The position numbers and the translations under genes were made by a program. Source: Candidatus Zixiibacteriota bacterium (lineage in GTDB: Bacteria > Zixibacteria > MSB-5A5 > WJJR01). Taken from it: a DNA stretch of 64,000 bases. The stretch covers positions 1 to 64,000 of the forward strand of contig DASWIS010000028.1 of NCBI GenBank assembly GCA_036397555.1, given 5' to 3'. Shown here piece after piece: positions 41,216 through 50,635 of this stretch (position 1 is the stretch's first letter; each line of letters starts with the position of its first letter). Below the pieces are notes generated by a model. That model had not been told where the DNA came from. It saw only the letters and a program-made list of their open reading frames with translations, and made no database searches.

Positions 41216-41968
41216 TCACGACTTGCGGCCGAGGAGCTTGCGCAATAGCCAGCGCACCGGATCGTACGATTTGTCCGCCACGCGCTCTTTCAACGGTATG
41301 ATGCCGTTATCGGTGATCTTGATATGCTCCGGACAGACTTCGGTGCAGCACTTGGTGATGTTGCAATACCCGGTGCCGCCCTCATGTTGCAGAAACTCGC
41401 GACGGTCCCTCGTGTCCAGCGGGTGCATCTCATACACGGCCGCCCGGATCAGAAATGCCGGGCCGACAAAATCATCGAACTTGGCATGGGTCCTCAGCAC
41501 ATGACACACGTCCTGACACAGGAAACACTCGATGCACTTGCGAAACTCCTGCGGCCGCTCGACTTCGTACTGTTGCATGCGCCAGGACCCATCGGGGAAA
41601 TCCGGCTCACGCGGCTGGAAGTAGGGGAGACGCCGGTTGCAGGAATAATTCCAGGAGACATCAGTCACCAGGTCCCTGACGACCGGGAATGTCCGCATCG
41701 GCGTGATGGTGATCGTCTCGTTCGGTTCATAGTCCGACAGGCGCGTCATACACATCAGTCGCGGCCGTCCGTTGATCTCCGCCGAGCAACTGCCGCACTT
41801 GCCCGCTTTGCAGTTCCAGCGGCATGCCAGGTCGGATGATTGCTCCGCCTGGATGCGATGCACAGCATCGAGGACGACCATCCCCGTATCGCAATCGATT
41901 TCGTAGGGGACCAGCGCGCCGGTTTCACGGTCGGTGCCGCGAAAGACCCTGAACGACCGCGTCGCCAT
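41216..41968 (-). CDS. sdhB: Succinate dehydrogenase / fumarate reductase iron-sulfur subunit
   Basis: A 250-residue SdhB with three clusters. The 2Fe-2S cluster is in the N-terminal domain (CRWNCKAGKCGSCSAEI, then RLMCMTR). The 4Fe-4S and 3Fe-4S ligands are in CIECFLCQDVC and CNITKCCTEVCPEHI. It passes electrons from the flavoprotein to the membrane subunit. The gene starts 2 bases after the sdhA stop. The sequence style (RSFRVFRG, SWNYSCNRRLPYFQPRE) resembles the actinobacterial/Bacteroidetes-type enzyme rather than the E. coli type. Confidence 0.95.
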   Translation of the reverse strand: MATRSFRVFRGTDRETGALVPYEIDCDTGMVVLDAVHRIQAEQSSDLACRWNCKAGKCGSCSAEINGRPRLMCMTRLSDYEPNETITITPMRTFPVVRDLVTDVSWNYSCNRRLPYFQPREPDFPDGSWRMQQYEVERPQEFRKCIECFLCQDVCHVLRTHAKFDDFVGPAFLIRAAVYEMHPLDTRDRREFLQHEGGTGYCNITKCCTEVCPEHIKITDNGIIPLKERVADKSYDPVRWLLRKLLGRKS

Positions 41969-41970
41969 GG

Positions 41971-43773
41971 TCAGACCGCGCCTTTCTCGATGATGGCGCG
42001 CAGATCGTCGGGCAACGGCGGTTGTGGCGCCGCCGCGACATTCATCTTCTCACCATCGCGTCGGATCACGATCTCCTGACGTTCCCACGACGTTTCGCTG
42101 TTGGGAAAGTCCATGCGGGTGTGCGCGCCACGGCTCTCCGGGCGCAGCAATGCGGCACGTGTCGATGCCTCAGCGACGATCATCAGCGAGCGCAGATCGA
42201 TGGCCGTATTCCAGCCGGGGTTGTACTCGCGATGGCCTTCAACCGATACTTTAAGTGTCCGCTGCCGGAGTGCGTCCAGGTCGGACAGCGCTTCTTCCAA
42301 CTGCGCCCGCTCGCGGATGATCCCGACTTTGCTTTGCATCATCCTCTGCAAGTCGGCCTGGACGGTAAATGGATTCTCTCCGCCGGTGTGATCGAACGGG
42401 GCGATCGCGCTTTGAATCGCCGCCTCGATGTCCGCATCGGGTATCGTGCGATCCGATGAATCCTTCCGGGCGGATTCGGCCGCGTGCATTCCGGCGAGAC
42501 GTCCGAAGACGATCAGATCCGAAAGCGAATTGCCGCCGAGACGATTGGCGCCGTGCATGCCGCCGGCGACTTCACCCGCCGCGAACAGCCCCGGCACGGT
42601 CGATTCCTGGGTATCGGCATCGACCTTGATGCCGCCCATGGCGTAGTGGGTCGTCGGCCCGACTTCCATCGGTTCCCGGGTAATGTCCAGGCCCGCCAGT
42701 TCTTTGAATTGATGATACATGCTCGGCAGCTTCTTGCGAATGTAATCGGGCGAGCGTTTGACGGCGATATCGAGAAAGACGCCGCCGTGCGGGCTGCCGC
42801 GTCCGGCTTCACACTCGGCGCGAATCGCGCGCGCGACCACGTCGCGGGTCAGCAGTTCCGGCGGGCGGCGATACTTCGTACGATCTTCAGTGACCCAGCC
42901 GTCCGCTTCCTTCTCGGTATCCGCAAAGTCGCCCTTGAACATGTCGGGCACATAGTCAAACATGAAACGCCTGCCGTCTGAGTTTTTCAGGACACCGCCT
43001 TCGCCGCGCACTCCCTCGGTGACCAAAATTCCCTTCACCGACGGCGGCCAGACCATCCCCGTGGGATGAAACTGCATGAACTCCATGTCGATCAGTGAGG
43101 CGCCCGCGTCATAGGCGAGCGCTTGTCCGTCGCCGGTGTATTCCCATGAATTGCTGGTGATCTGCCATGCCCGGCCGATGCCGCCGGTCGCCATGACGAT
43201 GGCATCCGACTCGAACAACACGAAGCGACCGTTCTCGCGACGGTACGCCAATGCCCCGGCGACACGGCCATCGATCACAAAGAGCCGGGTAACCGTGTGC
43301 TCCATGAAGACATCGATGCCGCTGTGCACGCCTTTGTCCTGCAGGACACGGATCATCTCCAGTCCGGTGCGATCGCCGACGTGAGCGAGCCGTTCGTAGG
43401 TGTGCCCGCCGAAGGGACGCTGATTGATTTTTCCTTCGGCCGTACGGTCAAACAGCGCGCCCCATGCTTCCAGTTCCCGCACGCGGTCGGGGGCCTGCTG
43501 CGCGTGAATCTGCGCCATGCGCCAGTTGTTGTGCATTTTTCCGCCGCGCATCGTGTCGCGAAAGTGAACCTTCCAATTGTCCTCGCGACGGACATTGCCC
43601 AGCGCGGCGGCGGCGCCGCCCTCGGCCATGACCGTATGGGCCTTGCCGAGCAGAGACTTGCAGACCAACGCGACTTTGGCGCCGTGCGCGCTCGCTTCAA
43701 TGGCCGCGCGCAAACCGGCGCCGCCCGCGCCGATGATGATGACATCGTGACGGTGTCGTTGGACTTCAATCAT
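41971..43773 (-). CDS. sdhA: Succinate dehydrogenase / fumarate reductase flavoprotein subunit
   Basis: A 600-residue flavoprotein that oxidises succinate (or reduces fumarate) at a covalently bound FAD. The dinucleotide site is VIIIGAGGAGLRAAIEA, and the FAD histidine region is KAHTVMAEGGAAAALGN. Substrate-site stretches include FMQFHPTGM, VRGEGGVLKN and TTHYAMGGIKVD, and RLGGNSLSDLIVFG lies near the C-terminal FAD contact. ATG 43773 shares one base with the stop of sdhC, so upstream in-frame codons are rejected. It is the middle gene of sdhC-sdhA-sdhB. The direction of catalysis cannot be told from sequence alone. Confidence 0.95.
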   Translation of the reverse strand: MIEVQRHRHDVIIIGAGGAGLRAAIEASAHGAKVALVCKSLLGKAHTVMAEGGAAAALGNVRREDNWKVHFRDTMRGGKMHNNWRMAQIHAQQAPDRVRELEAWGALFDRTAEGKINQRPFGGHTYERLAHVGDRTGLEMIRVLQDKGVHSGIDVFMEHTVTRLFVIDGRVAGALAYRRENGRFVLFESDAIVMATGGIGRAWQITSNSWEYTGDGQALAYDAGASLIDMEFMQFHPTGMVWPPSVKGILVTEGVRGEGGVLKNSDGRRFMFDYVPDMFKGDFADTEKEADGWVTEDRTKYRRPPELLTRDVVARAIRAECEAGRGSPHGGVFLDIAVKRSPDYIRKKLPSMYHQFKELAGLDITREPMEVGPTTHYAMGGIKVDADTQESTVPGLFAAGEVAGGMHGANRLGGNSLSDLIVFGRLAGMHAAESARKDSSDRTIPDADIEAAIQSAIAPFDHTGGENPFTVQADLQRMMQSKVGIIRERAQLEEALSDLDALRQRTLKVSVEGHREYNPGWNTAIDLRSLMIVAEASTRAALLRPESRGAHTRMDFPNSETSWERQEIVIRRDGEKMNVAAAPQPPLPDDLRAIIEKGAV

Positions 43774-44561
43774 CAGATGATTCTCACGTCGCTGATAATT
43801 CCCATGGCACACAGACGGATGTACAGATCGGTCAAGCCCACCCAGATCAGCGACGTCCATCCCCAGAGGGCATGGCGTTCATTGAGCATTGTGACACGAT
43901 GCCACAAGCCGTGGCGGACGCGCCCGGCCAGCGCGCACGAATAACAATCGACGTTGCCGCCGACCAGATGACGCCACGAATGACATCCGAACACGTACAA
44001 CGACAACAGCAAGACATCGAGCGCGATCACGAGCGTGCCGACACCGATGCCGAATTCCAGCGATCCGGCGCGCATCATGCCATCGGGTCCGATGCCATTG
44101 ACCGGCCAGCGGATTGCGTGAAACAGGTCGTACGAATGAGTCAGGATCAGGATGAGTGCCAGATACAGGAAAAAGCGGTGGAGATTTTGAAACAGGAACA
44201 ACTTCGTCTCGCCCGCATACGCCCGATCCGGCTCGCCCACTGCGCACGCGGGCGGATCCATCAGGAAGGCGCGGTAGTATACGCGGCGGAAATAGTAGCA
44301 GGTGGCGCGAAATCCCAATGGCACCCAGAGGACCAGAAACGCCGGCGAAAACGCCCACCAGTCCGGGAGCATCAGGGGAGAGTAAAACGGCGAGAGATAC
44401 GGGCCCCAGCGGTACTGACCATTTTGCAGCGCCGCCCAAAAGGCGTATATCCCGAAAACGACGAGTGCTCCTGCCATCAATGCCGGCGCGCCCCACCACG
44501 CATCGCGGCGCAATGTCGCACCCAGGCGCTGTTCGAGGATCGCGGCGGCGCTCGTGCTCAT
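43773..44561 (-). CDS. sdhC: Succinate dehydrogenase membrane anchor (cytochrome b-type) subunit
   Basis: A 262-residue integral membrane protein at the head of the sdh operon. About five to six hydrophobic segments are visible. Histidines in or beside membrane helices that could bind heme include NLHRFFLYLALILILTHSYD, LFHAIRW and FGCHSWRHLVGG. It is a single large anchor subunit, as in the Sdh1-type/actinobacterial enzymes, instead of separate SdhC and SdhD. It carries quinone chemistry and attaches SdhAB to the inner membrane. It overlaps sdhA by one base (TGATG). The operon promoter should lie in 44562-44683. Confidence 0.85.
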   Translation of the reverse strand: MSTSAAAILEQRLGATLRRDAWWGAPALMAGALVVFGIYAFWAALQNGQYRWGPYLSPFYSPLMLPDWWAFSPAFLVLWVPLGFRATCYYFRRVYYRAFLMDPPACAVGEPDRAYAGETKLFLFQNLHRFFLYLALILILTHSYDLFHAIRWPVNGIGPDGMMRAGSLEFGIGVGTLVIALDVLLLSLYVFGCHSWRHLVGGNVDCYSCALAGRVRHGLWHRVTMLNERHALWGWTSLIWVGLTDLYIRLCAMGIISDVRII

Positions 44562-44683
44562 GGAAAGTTGCGACCGGCGTGCCTCACAATGTCCGGCTGC
44601 CGGATGCAGCGGGAGTATACCGAATGCTCCAATGGGTTCAAGCGAAAATCCCGGCCGTCACCTCCGGCGGCGAACTGACTGAC

Positions 44684-44717
44684 AAAAAAGCCCCGCGCCG
44701 TCACCAGCGCGGGGCTT
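44684..44717 (-). terminator. Rho-independent terminator for the ribbon-helix-helix gene
   Basis: On the minus strand AAGCCCCGCGC pairs perfectly with GCGCGGGGCTT (11-bp stem, 8-base loop), followed by a run of T (44689-44684). It sits 27 bases after the stop at 44744 and ahead of the sdhC promoter region. Confidence 0.9.
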
Positions 44718-44743
44718 CATATGCTGCGTTTATCCCTGGGAAT

Positions 44744-45175
44744 CTAATTCCGTCGCGCTCTGCGGCCACCGAGCAGTCCGGAAACCAGTTGATTGCGGAG
44801 CCGTTTCCGTCGCGATCCTTTGGCCACGCCGCTGGGCAGCTTGCGCCCGACCGTCTCGAGAAACGCATCCACGTCGCTTTCGATCGCGTGACGCGCGAGG
44901 TCCGGATGGCTTTTGAATATCACCGTATGCAGCGCCGAACGAATGACGCTGGCGACCGAGGTGTTCTCCCGACGCGCCATTTTCCGCAACACACTGAGTT
45001 CGCCTGGATCGAGTATCAGCGAAAACGGCATCTTCGGTGTTCGGGCGCGTCCGGCGCGAGTCCCCAGCCCGCGGCGCGGCGCCGAACGGGTCTGGACAGT
45101 CGCCGGCTTTCCCGCCGTGCGGCGCCGACGGCGCTTGCGAAGGGGAGAAGGGGCCCTACGAGATTTCGGGGTCAT
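44744..45175 (-). CDS. Small basic protein with a ribbon-helix-helix-like core
   Basis: A 143-residue, strongly basic protein. Residues about 49-85 (MPFSLILDPGELSVLRKMAR followed by ENTSVASVIRSAL) have the strand-helix-turn-helix pattern of ribbon-helix-helix regulators. The flanks are Arg/Lys-rich tails (PLRKRRRRRTAGKPATVQ at the front, KGSRRKRLRNQ and GGRRARRN at the end). It is probably a DNA-binding regulator or nucleoid-type protein. No toxin partner is adjacent, so a toxin-antitoxin role is not supported. The gene stands alone with its own terminator. Confidence 0.6.
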   Translation of the reverse strand: MTPKSRRAPSPLRKRRRRRTAGKPATVQTRSAPRRGLGTRAGRARTPKMPFSLILDPGELSVLRKMARRENTSVASVIRSALHTVIFKSHPDLARHAIESDVDAFLETVGRKLPSGVAKGSRRKRLRNQLVSGLLGGRRARRN

Positions 45176-45273
45176 TGCGTTACCGTCCTTTCTCGTACTT
45201 CCGCATGAGAAGTACAGCTACTAAACACTACCGGCCGTCCTGGGCTGGTGCAGAACCACAGCGCGGATACTAA

Positions 45274-45437
45274 CAGGTTGCTGAAAACCCCCCGGATTTC
45301 GTCTCAGCTTCCATTGTCACCCTGAGCGAAGCGAAGGGTCTGCTTTTTGCCTCATAAGTGAAAACAGCAGATGCTTCGCTCCGCTCATCATGACAATCTT
45401 CACTTCCCAGTTCTTATTGGTGTTTTTCAGCAACTTG
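45274..45437. repeat. MITE-like palindromic element, copy 2 (complete, 164 bp)
   Basis: The outer arms CAGGTTGCTGAAAA (from 45274) and TTTTTCAGCAACTTG (to 45437) are inverted. The core at 45316-45394 has the GTCACCCTGAGCGAAGCGAA ... GCTCATCATGAC inverted repeat seen at 5492 and 53910. The rest of the gap 45176-45589 shows nothing else recognisable. Confidence 0.8.
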
Positions 45438-45589
45438 CCAATACCTCCGTGAGTGGAATAGTCACTCCGCGCTTCTGAGTCAAGAGTGATCGCAGTACCG
45501 GCATGACGTCTGTTATTCACCGCTGCATCGGGGACACATCACCCCCCTGAAACTGCTATAACGGTTATGCGGATCGGATGTTCCGGTGA

Positions 45590-47911
45590 TCAGGGGCGGG
45601 ACACGACCTTCTCGCGGCAAAGGATCGAATGGTAGTCGTTGAACACGACCTGCCGCGGCTTAAGGTCCAACGGCGGCGTCGAAAACGTCGTCTGCGGTCC
45701 GGTCACGCGCTGGAGCACTGTCCGGCGTCCCTCATCGAATACATAGGTGACGGGCATGATCGCGGTAAATGTGGAATCCGTATCGAATTGGTCTATTTGT
45801 CCGTGCACGATCCAGCGCTCCCCACCGGCCGGCTCCACGCGCCAACTGTACTCATACCGTGGAATCGTCACACCGTACACCCATTGGTCGAAGAACCAGT
45901 CCAGCGATGATCCGACATGCCGTTCGGCGATATGCTGAAAGTCGATGGTCGTGGCGTCTTTGCCCGCGCCCTGTGACACGTAGTCTTGCATCATCCGCAG
46001 GAAGCGCTCGTCGGTACCTTGCTGATAGTCGTACATCATCTGCCGCAGCATATGCAGAACGTAAGCGCCCTTCGCGTACACCAGTTGCAGATAGGAGCCG
46101 GGCGACGACACCGACGAACAGCGGTACCCCAAACCGATCGGGGCGACCTGCGGGCCCTCGTGCCAAAACGGCCCGCCGCCGACCTCGAGAATGTCGTCGC
46201 GCCACTGCCGGACCAGTTTGAAAAACTCCTCGTTACCATCGTAGCGCGCCTGCACATACATCGCGCCGGCATACTCGGCGAATCCTTCCGACAGCCATTG
46301 GTCGCGATACGAGTCCCAGCCGACATAGTGGCCGAACCATTGATGCGCTACTTCGTGCGCGCGGAATGCATCGGTGACCCCTTTCTGGCTGTGCTCGAAC
46401 GACTGCCAGCCGAGGTGAAGAAGCTGCGGAAACCCCTGCCCATGCCCGGCGGGGATTTCGGTCGCCGCCAGGTGCGGCCACGGGTACCGCCCGAACAGCG
46501 TGTCGAAGAGCTGCAGCGCCCCGGCGATGTCTTCGGCGACGTCGGAGTTGATGTCCCCGGCGAACAACCCGCGCTGGTGATTGCGGCTGCGATATATCTC
46601 CAGCAATGGTCCGCCCTCGATCTGGCGGCCCAGCCGCTCGAAACTGCCGATGCTAAACGAGATGAAGGCGGCGCGTCCGATGGTGCGCCATCGCTGAATC
46701 CGCCAGTCGCCGCCGGTCGAGTCGGACAATCGATCGCCGCAGGAGACGAGGTCATAGTGCTTCGGGAAGCGAAAGGTCGTCTCGTAGGAAGCGCGGCGAT
46801 GCGGCGCGCCGACCGGCAGCCAGCGCGTCGTGTACCGTACGGCGAAATCGCCCCACGGATACTTGTCCAACAGTTCGTCGGCGCGGTAGTGGAAACGGAC
46901 ATCGACGGTGTCCCCGGTGCTGCGCGTCTCCGGATCGGCCGCGACTATCCACGCGCCCCGCTTGTGATAGACAAAACCGCAGGCCACCCCGCCGATGCGA
47001 ATCGAATCGAGCTTGAGCTCCGGCGCGCAATAAAACTCCCAGAAACGCAGGTTCCGTCGTCGCACCGACGCCGTGACCGTGACATCCAGCGCCATGTCGC
47101 CGGAGCGTTCAATCGTGGCATCCGTTTTATACGAAGCGACATCGAATCCGCCGCGCCGAAGATCGGAGCGCTGCCGGACTTCCTCGGCCGTGCGCGGGCG
47201 ATCATACGAGCACACCAGATCGATCGTGCCCTTGCCGTGCGCCCCGGCCGGAACCCGCCACACGGAGACCGGCTCATCGGCGGTCTCGTCGAGCAGGAAG
47301 TGAAGCCGGCGTTGGCCTTTCACGTCGGGTTGGACATACAGAAATCGAGGCAGCGGGTCGCTGCTGAGAAGCTGCCAGCCGCGAACTGGCAACGCCAGCG
47401 TCAGATCATCGGCGGCTCGCCCTTCATACGACGCCAGCTCTTTGGGCGCGGGCGGCTTCTCGCCCGAAAGGTCGCCGCCGCAATCACGCAACCGCATCGA
47501 AAAGATCGTATCGAAATAGCGAAAATAGACGTCACCGACGTCTGCGGCCAGCACGGTGTCTTTGCAGAATCGCGCCAGTTGGGCGCGTTCATTGGCGTCG
47601 AGGGGACGGAAGTCCAGCCGCCCCCGTCCGCGAAACAGGCAGCCCGTCGGACGGCCGCCGACGCGCTCAAAGAAGGTCAACGTTCCATCGAGGAAAGTAT
47701 AGGTGCCCAGGTCGGTCGCAAACGTCGACTGCGGCACGACATCAAAGCACGATGTCGCGGCCGCCCGCGGCGCGGCCAGAGAATCGTACACAATGCGATC
47801 GGGGCCGGTGATTTCCACGACCAGGTCCGCGGCCACCGAAACCGGGCATTGCATACAGACGATCAGCAATGCGGGCAGCGTCAGTGTCGCGATCGGTCTC
47901 ATCACGGACAT
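45590..47911 (-). CDS. Exported M1-family (aminopeptidase N-like) zinc metallopeptidase
   Basis: A 773-residue secreted peptidase. The signal peptide is about 1-28 (TLTLPALLIVCMQCPVSVAA). A long N-terminal region of about 250 residues unlike classic M1 proteins is followed by an M1-type beta domain and the gluzincin domain. HEVAHQWFGH (H519, E520, H523) with LSEGFAEY (E542) provides the zinc site at the correct 18-residue spacing. The exopeptidase signature GxMEN is absent; the corresponding stretch reads GFPQLLHLGW. It may therefore not be a typical aminopeptidase. It ends without a dockerin module, unlike the M14 peptidase encoded just upstream on the same strand. Confidence 0.87.
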   Translation of the reverse strand: MSVMRPIATLTLPALLIVCMQCPVSVAADLVVEITGPDRIVYDSLAAPRAAATSCFDVVPQSTFATDLGTYTFLDGTLTFFERVGGRPTGCLFRGRGRLDFRPLDANERAQLARFCKDTVLAADVGDVYFRYFDTIFSMRLRDCGGDLSGEKPPAPKELASYEGRAADDLTLALPVRGWQLLSSDPLPRFLYVQPDVKGQRRLHFLLDETADEPVSVWRVPAGAHGKGTIDLVCSYDRPRTAEEVRQRSDLRRGGFDVASYKTDATIERSGDMALDVTVTASVRRRNLRFWEFYCAPELKLDSIRIGGVACGFVYHKRGAWIVAADPETRSTGDTVDVRFHYRADELLDKYPWGDFAVRYTTRWLPVGAPHRRASYETTFRFPKHYDLVSCGDRLSDSTGGDWRIQRWRTIGRAAFISFSIGSFERLGRQIEGGPLLEIYRSRNHQRGLFAGDINSDVAEDIAGALQLFDTLFGRYPWPHLAATEIPAGHGQGFPQLLHLGWQSFEHSQKGVTDAFRAHEVAHQWFGHYVGWDSYRDQWLSEGFAEYAGAMYVQARYDGNEEFFKLVRQWRDDILEVGGGPFWHEGPQVAPIGLGYRCSSVSSPGSYLQLVYAKGAYVLHMLRQMMYDYQQGTDERFLRMMQDYVSQGAGKDATTIDFQHIAERHVGSSLDWFFDQWVYGVTIPRYEYSWRVEPAGGERWIVHGQIDQFDTDSTFTAIMPVTYVFDEGRRTVLQRVTGPQTTFSTPPLDLKPRQVVFNDYHSILCREKVVSRP

Positions 47912-47959
47912 AGAAAACGCGCCAGAGGCGCGTTTTCAAATTGGATATGATGCAGTGCA

Positions 47960-48088
47960 GGTCAGCCCAAGGGCTGACCCGCACGGGACGCTGAGTGTTC
48001 GCAATGTTGTGGCTGCCGGCCCAGGCGCTGGTCTCCATGTGAGGCGGAGTGCTTGTGATATTGTGTGGGTCAGCCCTTGGGCTGACCC
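47960..48088. repeat. Pair of GGTCAGCCC-AA-GGGCTGACC palindromes
   Basis: Perfect palindromes lie at 47960-47979 and 48067-48088, facing each other across about 87 bases, between the M14 and M1 peptidase genes. A third copy is at 59594-59613. Each is followed by or preceded by CCCGC(A/G)C. They are REP-type dispersed hairpins that could also attenuate read-through between the two peptidase genes. Confidence 0.8.
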
Positions 48089-48132
48089 GCGCTGTGCTAT
48101 CACACAAGTGTCATCGGAGTGCTCAGGCATGA

Positions 48133-50430
48133 CTATAGTGCGCAGGGATCGCAAAACTGGATGCCCGGATCGCCGTTGCGAAATGCCACTTCGACCATGC
48201 CGACCACGTCGAAGACATTCACGACGCCGTTGCAGTCGATGTCATTGCGCGTGCGCGGGCAGTCGGGATCGACGATCGGATCCCCGTTGCGGAAGGCCTC
48301 ATTGACGCAGTGGACGACATCAAAGACATTGGCCAGCCCGTTGCATTCGGGATCGGCATGGCAGGAACAATCGCACGCCGACGAGTTGTAGTCGACCGTG
48401 ACGCCATGCGGCGCCGTGGTCGGCCCGGTTTGGTTTTCGCTGTCGGTGCCGTTGAGATCATACCAATACTCGCCCGGAGATTTGTCGGCAACCGCATAGG
48501 ACGTCTGCGCCACGGCGGGGTCGAGCACGACGATCGAGTCGAATTCGACCAGCGGGGAGATGTCGTCGAAATAGATGCCCTCTTCGAGCACGAAGCCATC
48601 CGTCCGGTAACTGAGACGAATCAGAATGTCCTGGCCGATATAGGCGTCCAACGGGAACTTGCCATCGACGAAGACCCCCCCGGAACTGCCGGTGATCCCG
48701 TTGCCCAGATTGTTGCCGTTGGGGTTCGTCGAGGTTGTGATGTTGCCCGCCAGCCCCGACCATGTTTGGCCGGCATTTGTCGAGACATCGACATAGCCGT
48801 AATCCCAGTTGATTTCGATGTCGTACCAGACCTTGGCCCGGACGGTATCACCGGGTTCGACGTGGATGAAGTTCTTCGAGGTCAGATGCGACTGCAGCCA
48901 GTCATCCAGTCCGCCGTAGTAGCTCATCGTCCCCGAGGCGGCTCGCACCGGCGTGTTGACGAAACCGTCGTTGTCCCATAGCGCCGGACCCGATTCGGCG
49001 TCGTCGGATTCACGTTGCATCCCGTAGAGCTCGCGCAGTCGATAACTGGCGGCCACATTGATGCCGCCGTTATCGGTCCAGACAAGATCAAAAAACGACG
49101 TATCGGCATCGGTCGGACCGACCCAGATCGGCAATTCAGCGGGCAGAATTTTCTCCGGTGCATTCGCCAGCTCCATAATGAGGAAGTTCCCGGCCTGCGT
49201 TTCATTGATCTGGGCGGGGATCTGCGCGCCCGAGGGCCAGAAACCGCCGTCGACGCCGCTGCCGACTTCGGGAGTGTACGGCAAAATCAGGTCGTGCTCG
49301 GTTCCGCTGGCGCCGTAGCACCAATCGTCGGAGTCGCCGTTGGTCACATAGAGCTGCCAGCCCACCTGCGGCGTGTAGCCGTTGAAGCTCCCCAACGAAT
49401 CGCCGATCGCCGCAAAGAGCGCGTCGTCGGCGGAATAGATTTCCTCGTATCCCCACGGCCACAAGTAGAGGTCCGAATACGAGTGGTAATTGATGACGAA
49501 CACGAATTCCCGACTGTTGATGAAATCCCGCATCGCCTGTGTTTCCGGCTCGCTGAATGCCGACGGTCCGCGATAGGTCTCGTAGGCAGTGTTCGGCGAA
49601 GAACCGAAGTCGTCGTATCCCCAGTTGTAGCCGTAGTTGCGATTGAGGTCGACCCCGACGTTCGATGCATGGTAGGTGTCATTGCGGTTCTTGCGCCACA
49701 TGCCGCCGCCGCCGGGAGCAATCAACTGATTGTAGAAAAAGCCGTCCGGGTTGACCGCAGGGCAGAAGTAGATTTCACGCGTGTCCACCAGCCGGGTGAT
49801 CACACTGTCGGAGTCATATCCGGAGCCCAGGCGCCGCATCGTTTCCAGAAGCAGCATCGGCGTGATGCACTCGCGGGCGTGATGGAGGGCATCGAAGAGC
49901 ACCTCGGGCTCGTCTTCATCAACCTCCGGATTGTCGGAGAATTTCATGACCCAGATGTCCCGGCCCTCAAAGCTTGTCCCGATGGAAAACTTGGCGGTCG
50001 TAATCGCCGGATACGCGGCGTGGATCGAATCCATGAGCATCTCGACTTCCGCGAGCGTGTACATGCCGCCCATCGTCTTGTTGCCGCTTCGCTTCGCGTA
50101 GGTGTCGTACCAGTCGTCGGTTTCGACCGTGACCTTGGCGCCGGTCGCCTCCAATTGGGACAGTTGTGCGGCATTCACCAGCGCCGTGACATATCGCCGA
50201 CGCGGATCCGGATGGTGCTCAAAAATGTCGAATTCCAGCGCCATCACCGCCTCAAACTGCCCCCGGGCGGTAAACTCCACGCGGGCGACGATCTTCTTTT
50301 CCAGAAAGGCCAGATCGGCCGCGGTCAGCGCGGCCGGCCCGTTCGATTCGTTGGCCGACCACACGCCGGTGGCCGCGATGACAATGCCCGACAACGCGAC
50401 TAATGAAACTGCGAGTACACGTCGATCCAT
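48133..50430 (-). CDS. Exported M14 zinc carboxypeptidase with C-terminal dockerin-like module
   Basis: A 765-residue secreted carboxypeptidase. The signal peptide is about 1-26, and a propeptide-like region runs to about 120. The M14 domain contains HHARECITP (zinc His and Glu), GVDLNRNYGYNWG (substrate Asn-Arg), INYHSYSDLYLWPWG (third zinc His) and NFLIMELANAPE (general-base Glu). A carbohydrate- or jelly-roll-like region (YVDVSTNAGQTWSGL) follows. The end is two EF-hand-like repeats, GLANVFDVVHCVNEAFRNG and GVVNVFDVVGMVEVAFRNG, with CDCSCH before and FCDPCAL after. It is the only recognisable enzyme in the window with the same tail as the 12.7-31.5 kb array. Confidence 0.92.
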   Translation of the reverse strand: MDRRVLAVSLVALSGIVIAATGVWSANESNGPAALTAADLAFLEKKIVARVEFTARGQFEAVMALEFDIFEHHPDPRRRYVTALVNAAQLSQLEATGAKVTVETDDWYDTYAKRSGNKTMGGMYTLAEVEMLMDSIHAAYPAITTAKFSIGTSFEGRDIWVMKFSDNPEVDEDEPEVLFDALHHARECITPMLLLETMRRLGSGYDSDSVITRLVDTREIYFCPAVNPDGFFYNQLIAPGGGGMWRKNRNDTYHASNVGVDLNRNYGYNWGYDDFGSSPNTAYETYRGPSAFSEPETQAMRDFINSREFVFVINYHSYSDLYLWPWGYEEIYSADDALFAAIGDSLGSFNGYTPQVGWQLYVTNGDSDDWCYGASGTEHDLILPYTPEVGSGVDGGFWPSGAQIPAQINETQAGNFLIMELANAPEKILPAELPIWVGPTDADTSFFDLVWTDNGGINVAASYRLRELYGMQRESDDAESGPALWDNDGFVNTPVRAASGTMSYYGGLDDWLQSHLTSKNFIHVEPGDTVRAKVWYDIEINWDYGYVDVSTNAGQTWSGLAGNITTSTNPNGNNLGNGITGSSGGVFVDGKFPLDAYIGQDILIRLSYRTDGFVLEEGIYFDDISPLVEFDSIVVLDPAVAQTSYAVADKSPGEYWYDLNGTDSENQTGPTTAPHGVTVDYNSSACDCSCHADPECNGLANVFDVVHCVNEAFRNGDPIVDPDCPRTRNDIDCNGVVNVFDVVGMVEVAFRNGDPGIQFCDPCAL

Positions 50431-50635
50431 TACTCCTCCTACATTATTGTCGGCTTGAGGTTCGGTCCATCAGACCATCGTCGCGCGGTGAGGGCCGAAA
50501 ACGACGTTGGGGCACTGCCTGTGCCCGTCGCAAGATAAGAGATTGACTCCCCACGGCAAGGCCGGAATACTGCTTCGGTCCCTGCCGGACCGTCAGCCGT
50601 GTCCGATCAGGGGCTGGCCCGCGGGGGCTCTTGAC

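Noticed and set aside
44744-45175. Antitoxin of a toxin-antitoxin pair
   Set aside because: No small toxin ORF lies on either side, and the gene has its own terminator.
45986-47950. 654-codon plus-strand ORF opposite the M1 peptidase
   Set aside because: It is an antisense shadow. The minus frame has an intact zinc-peptidase site and signal peptide.
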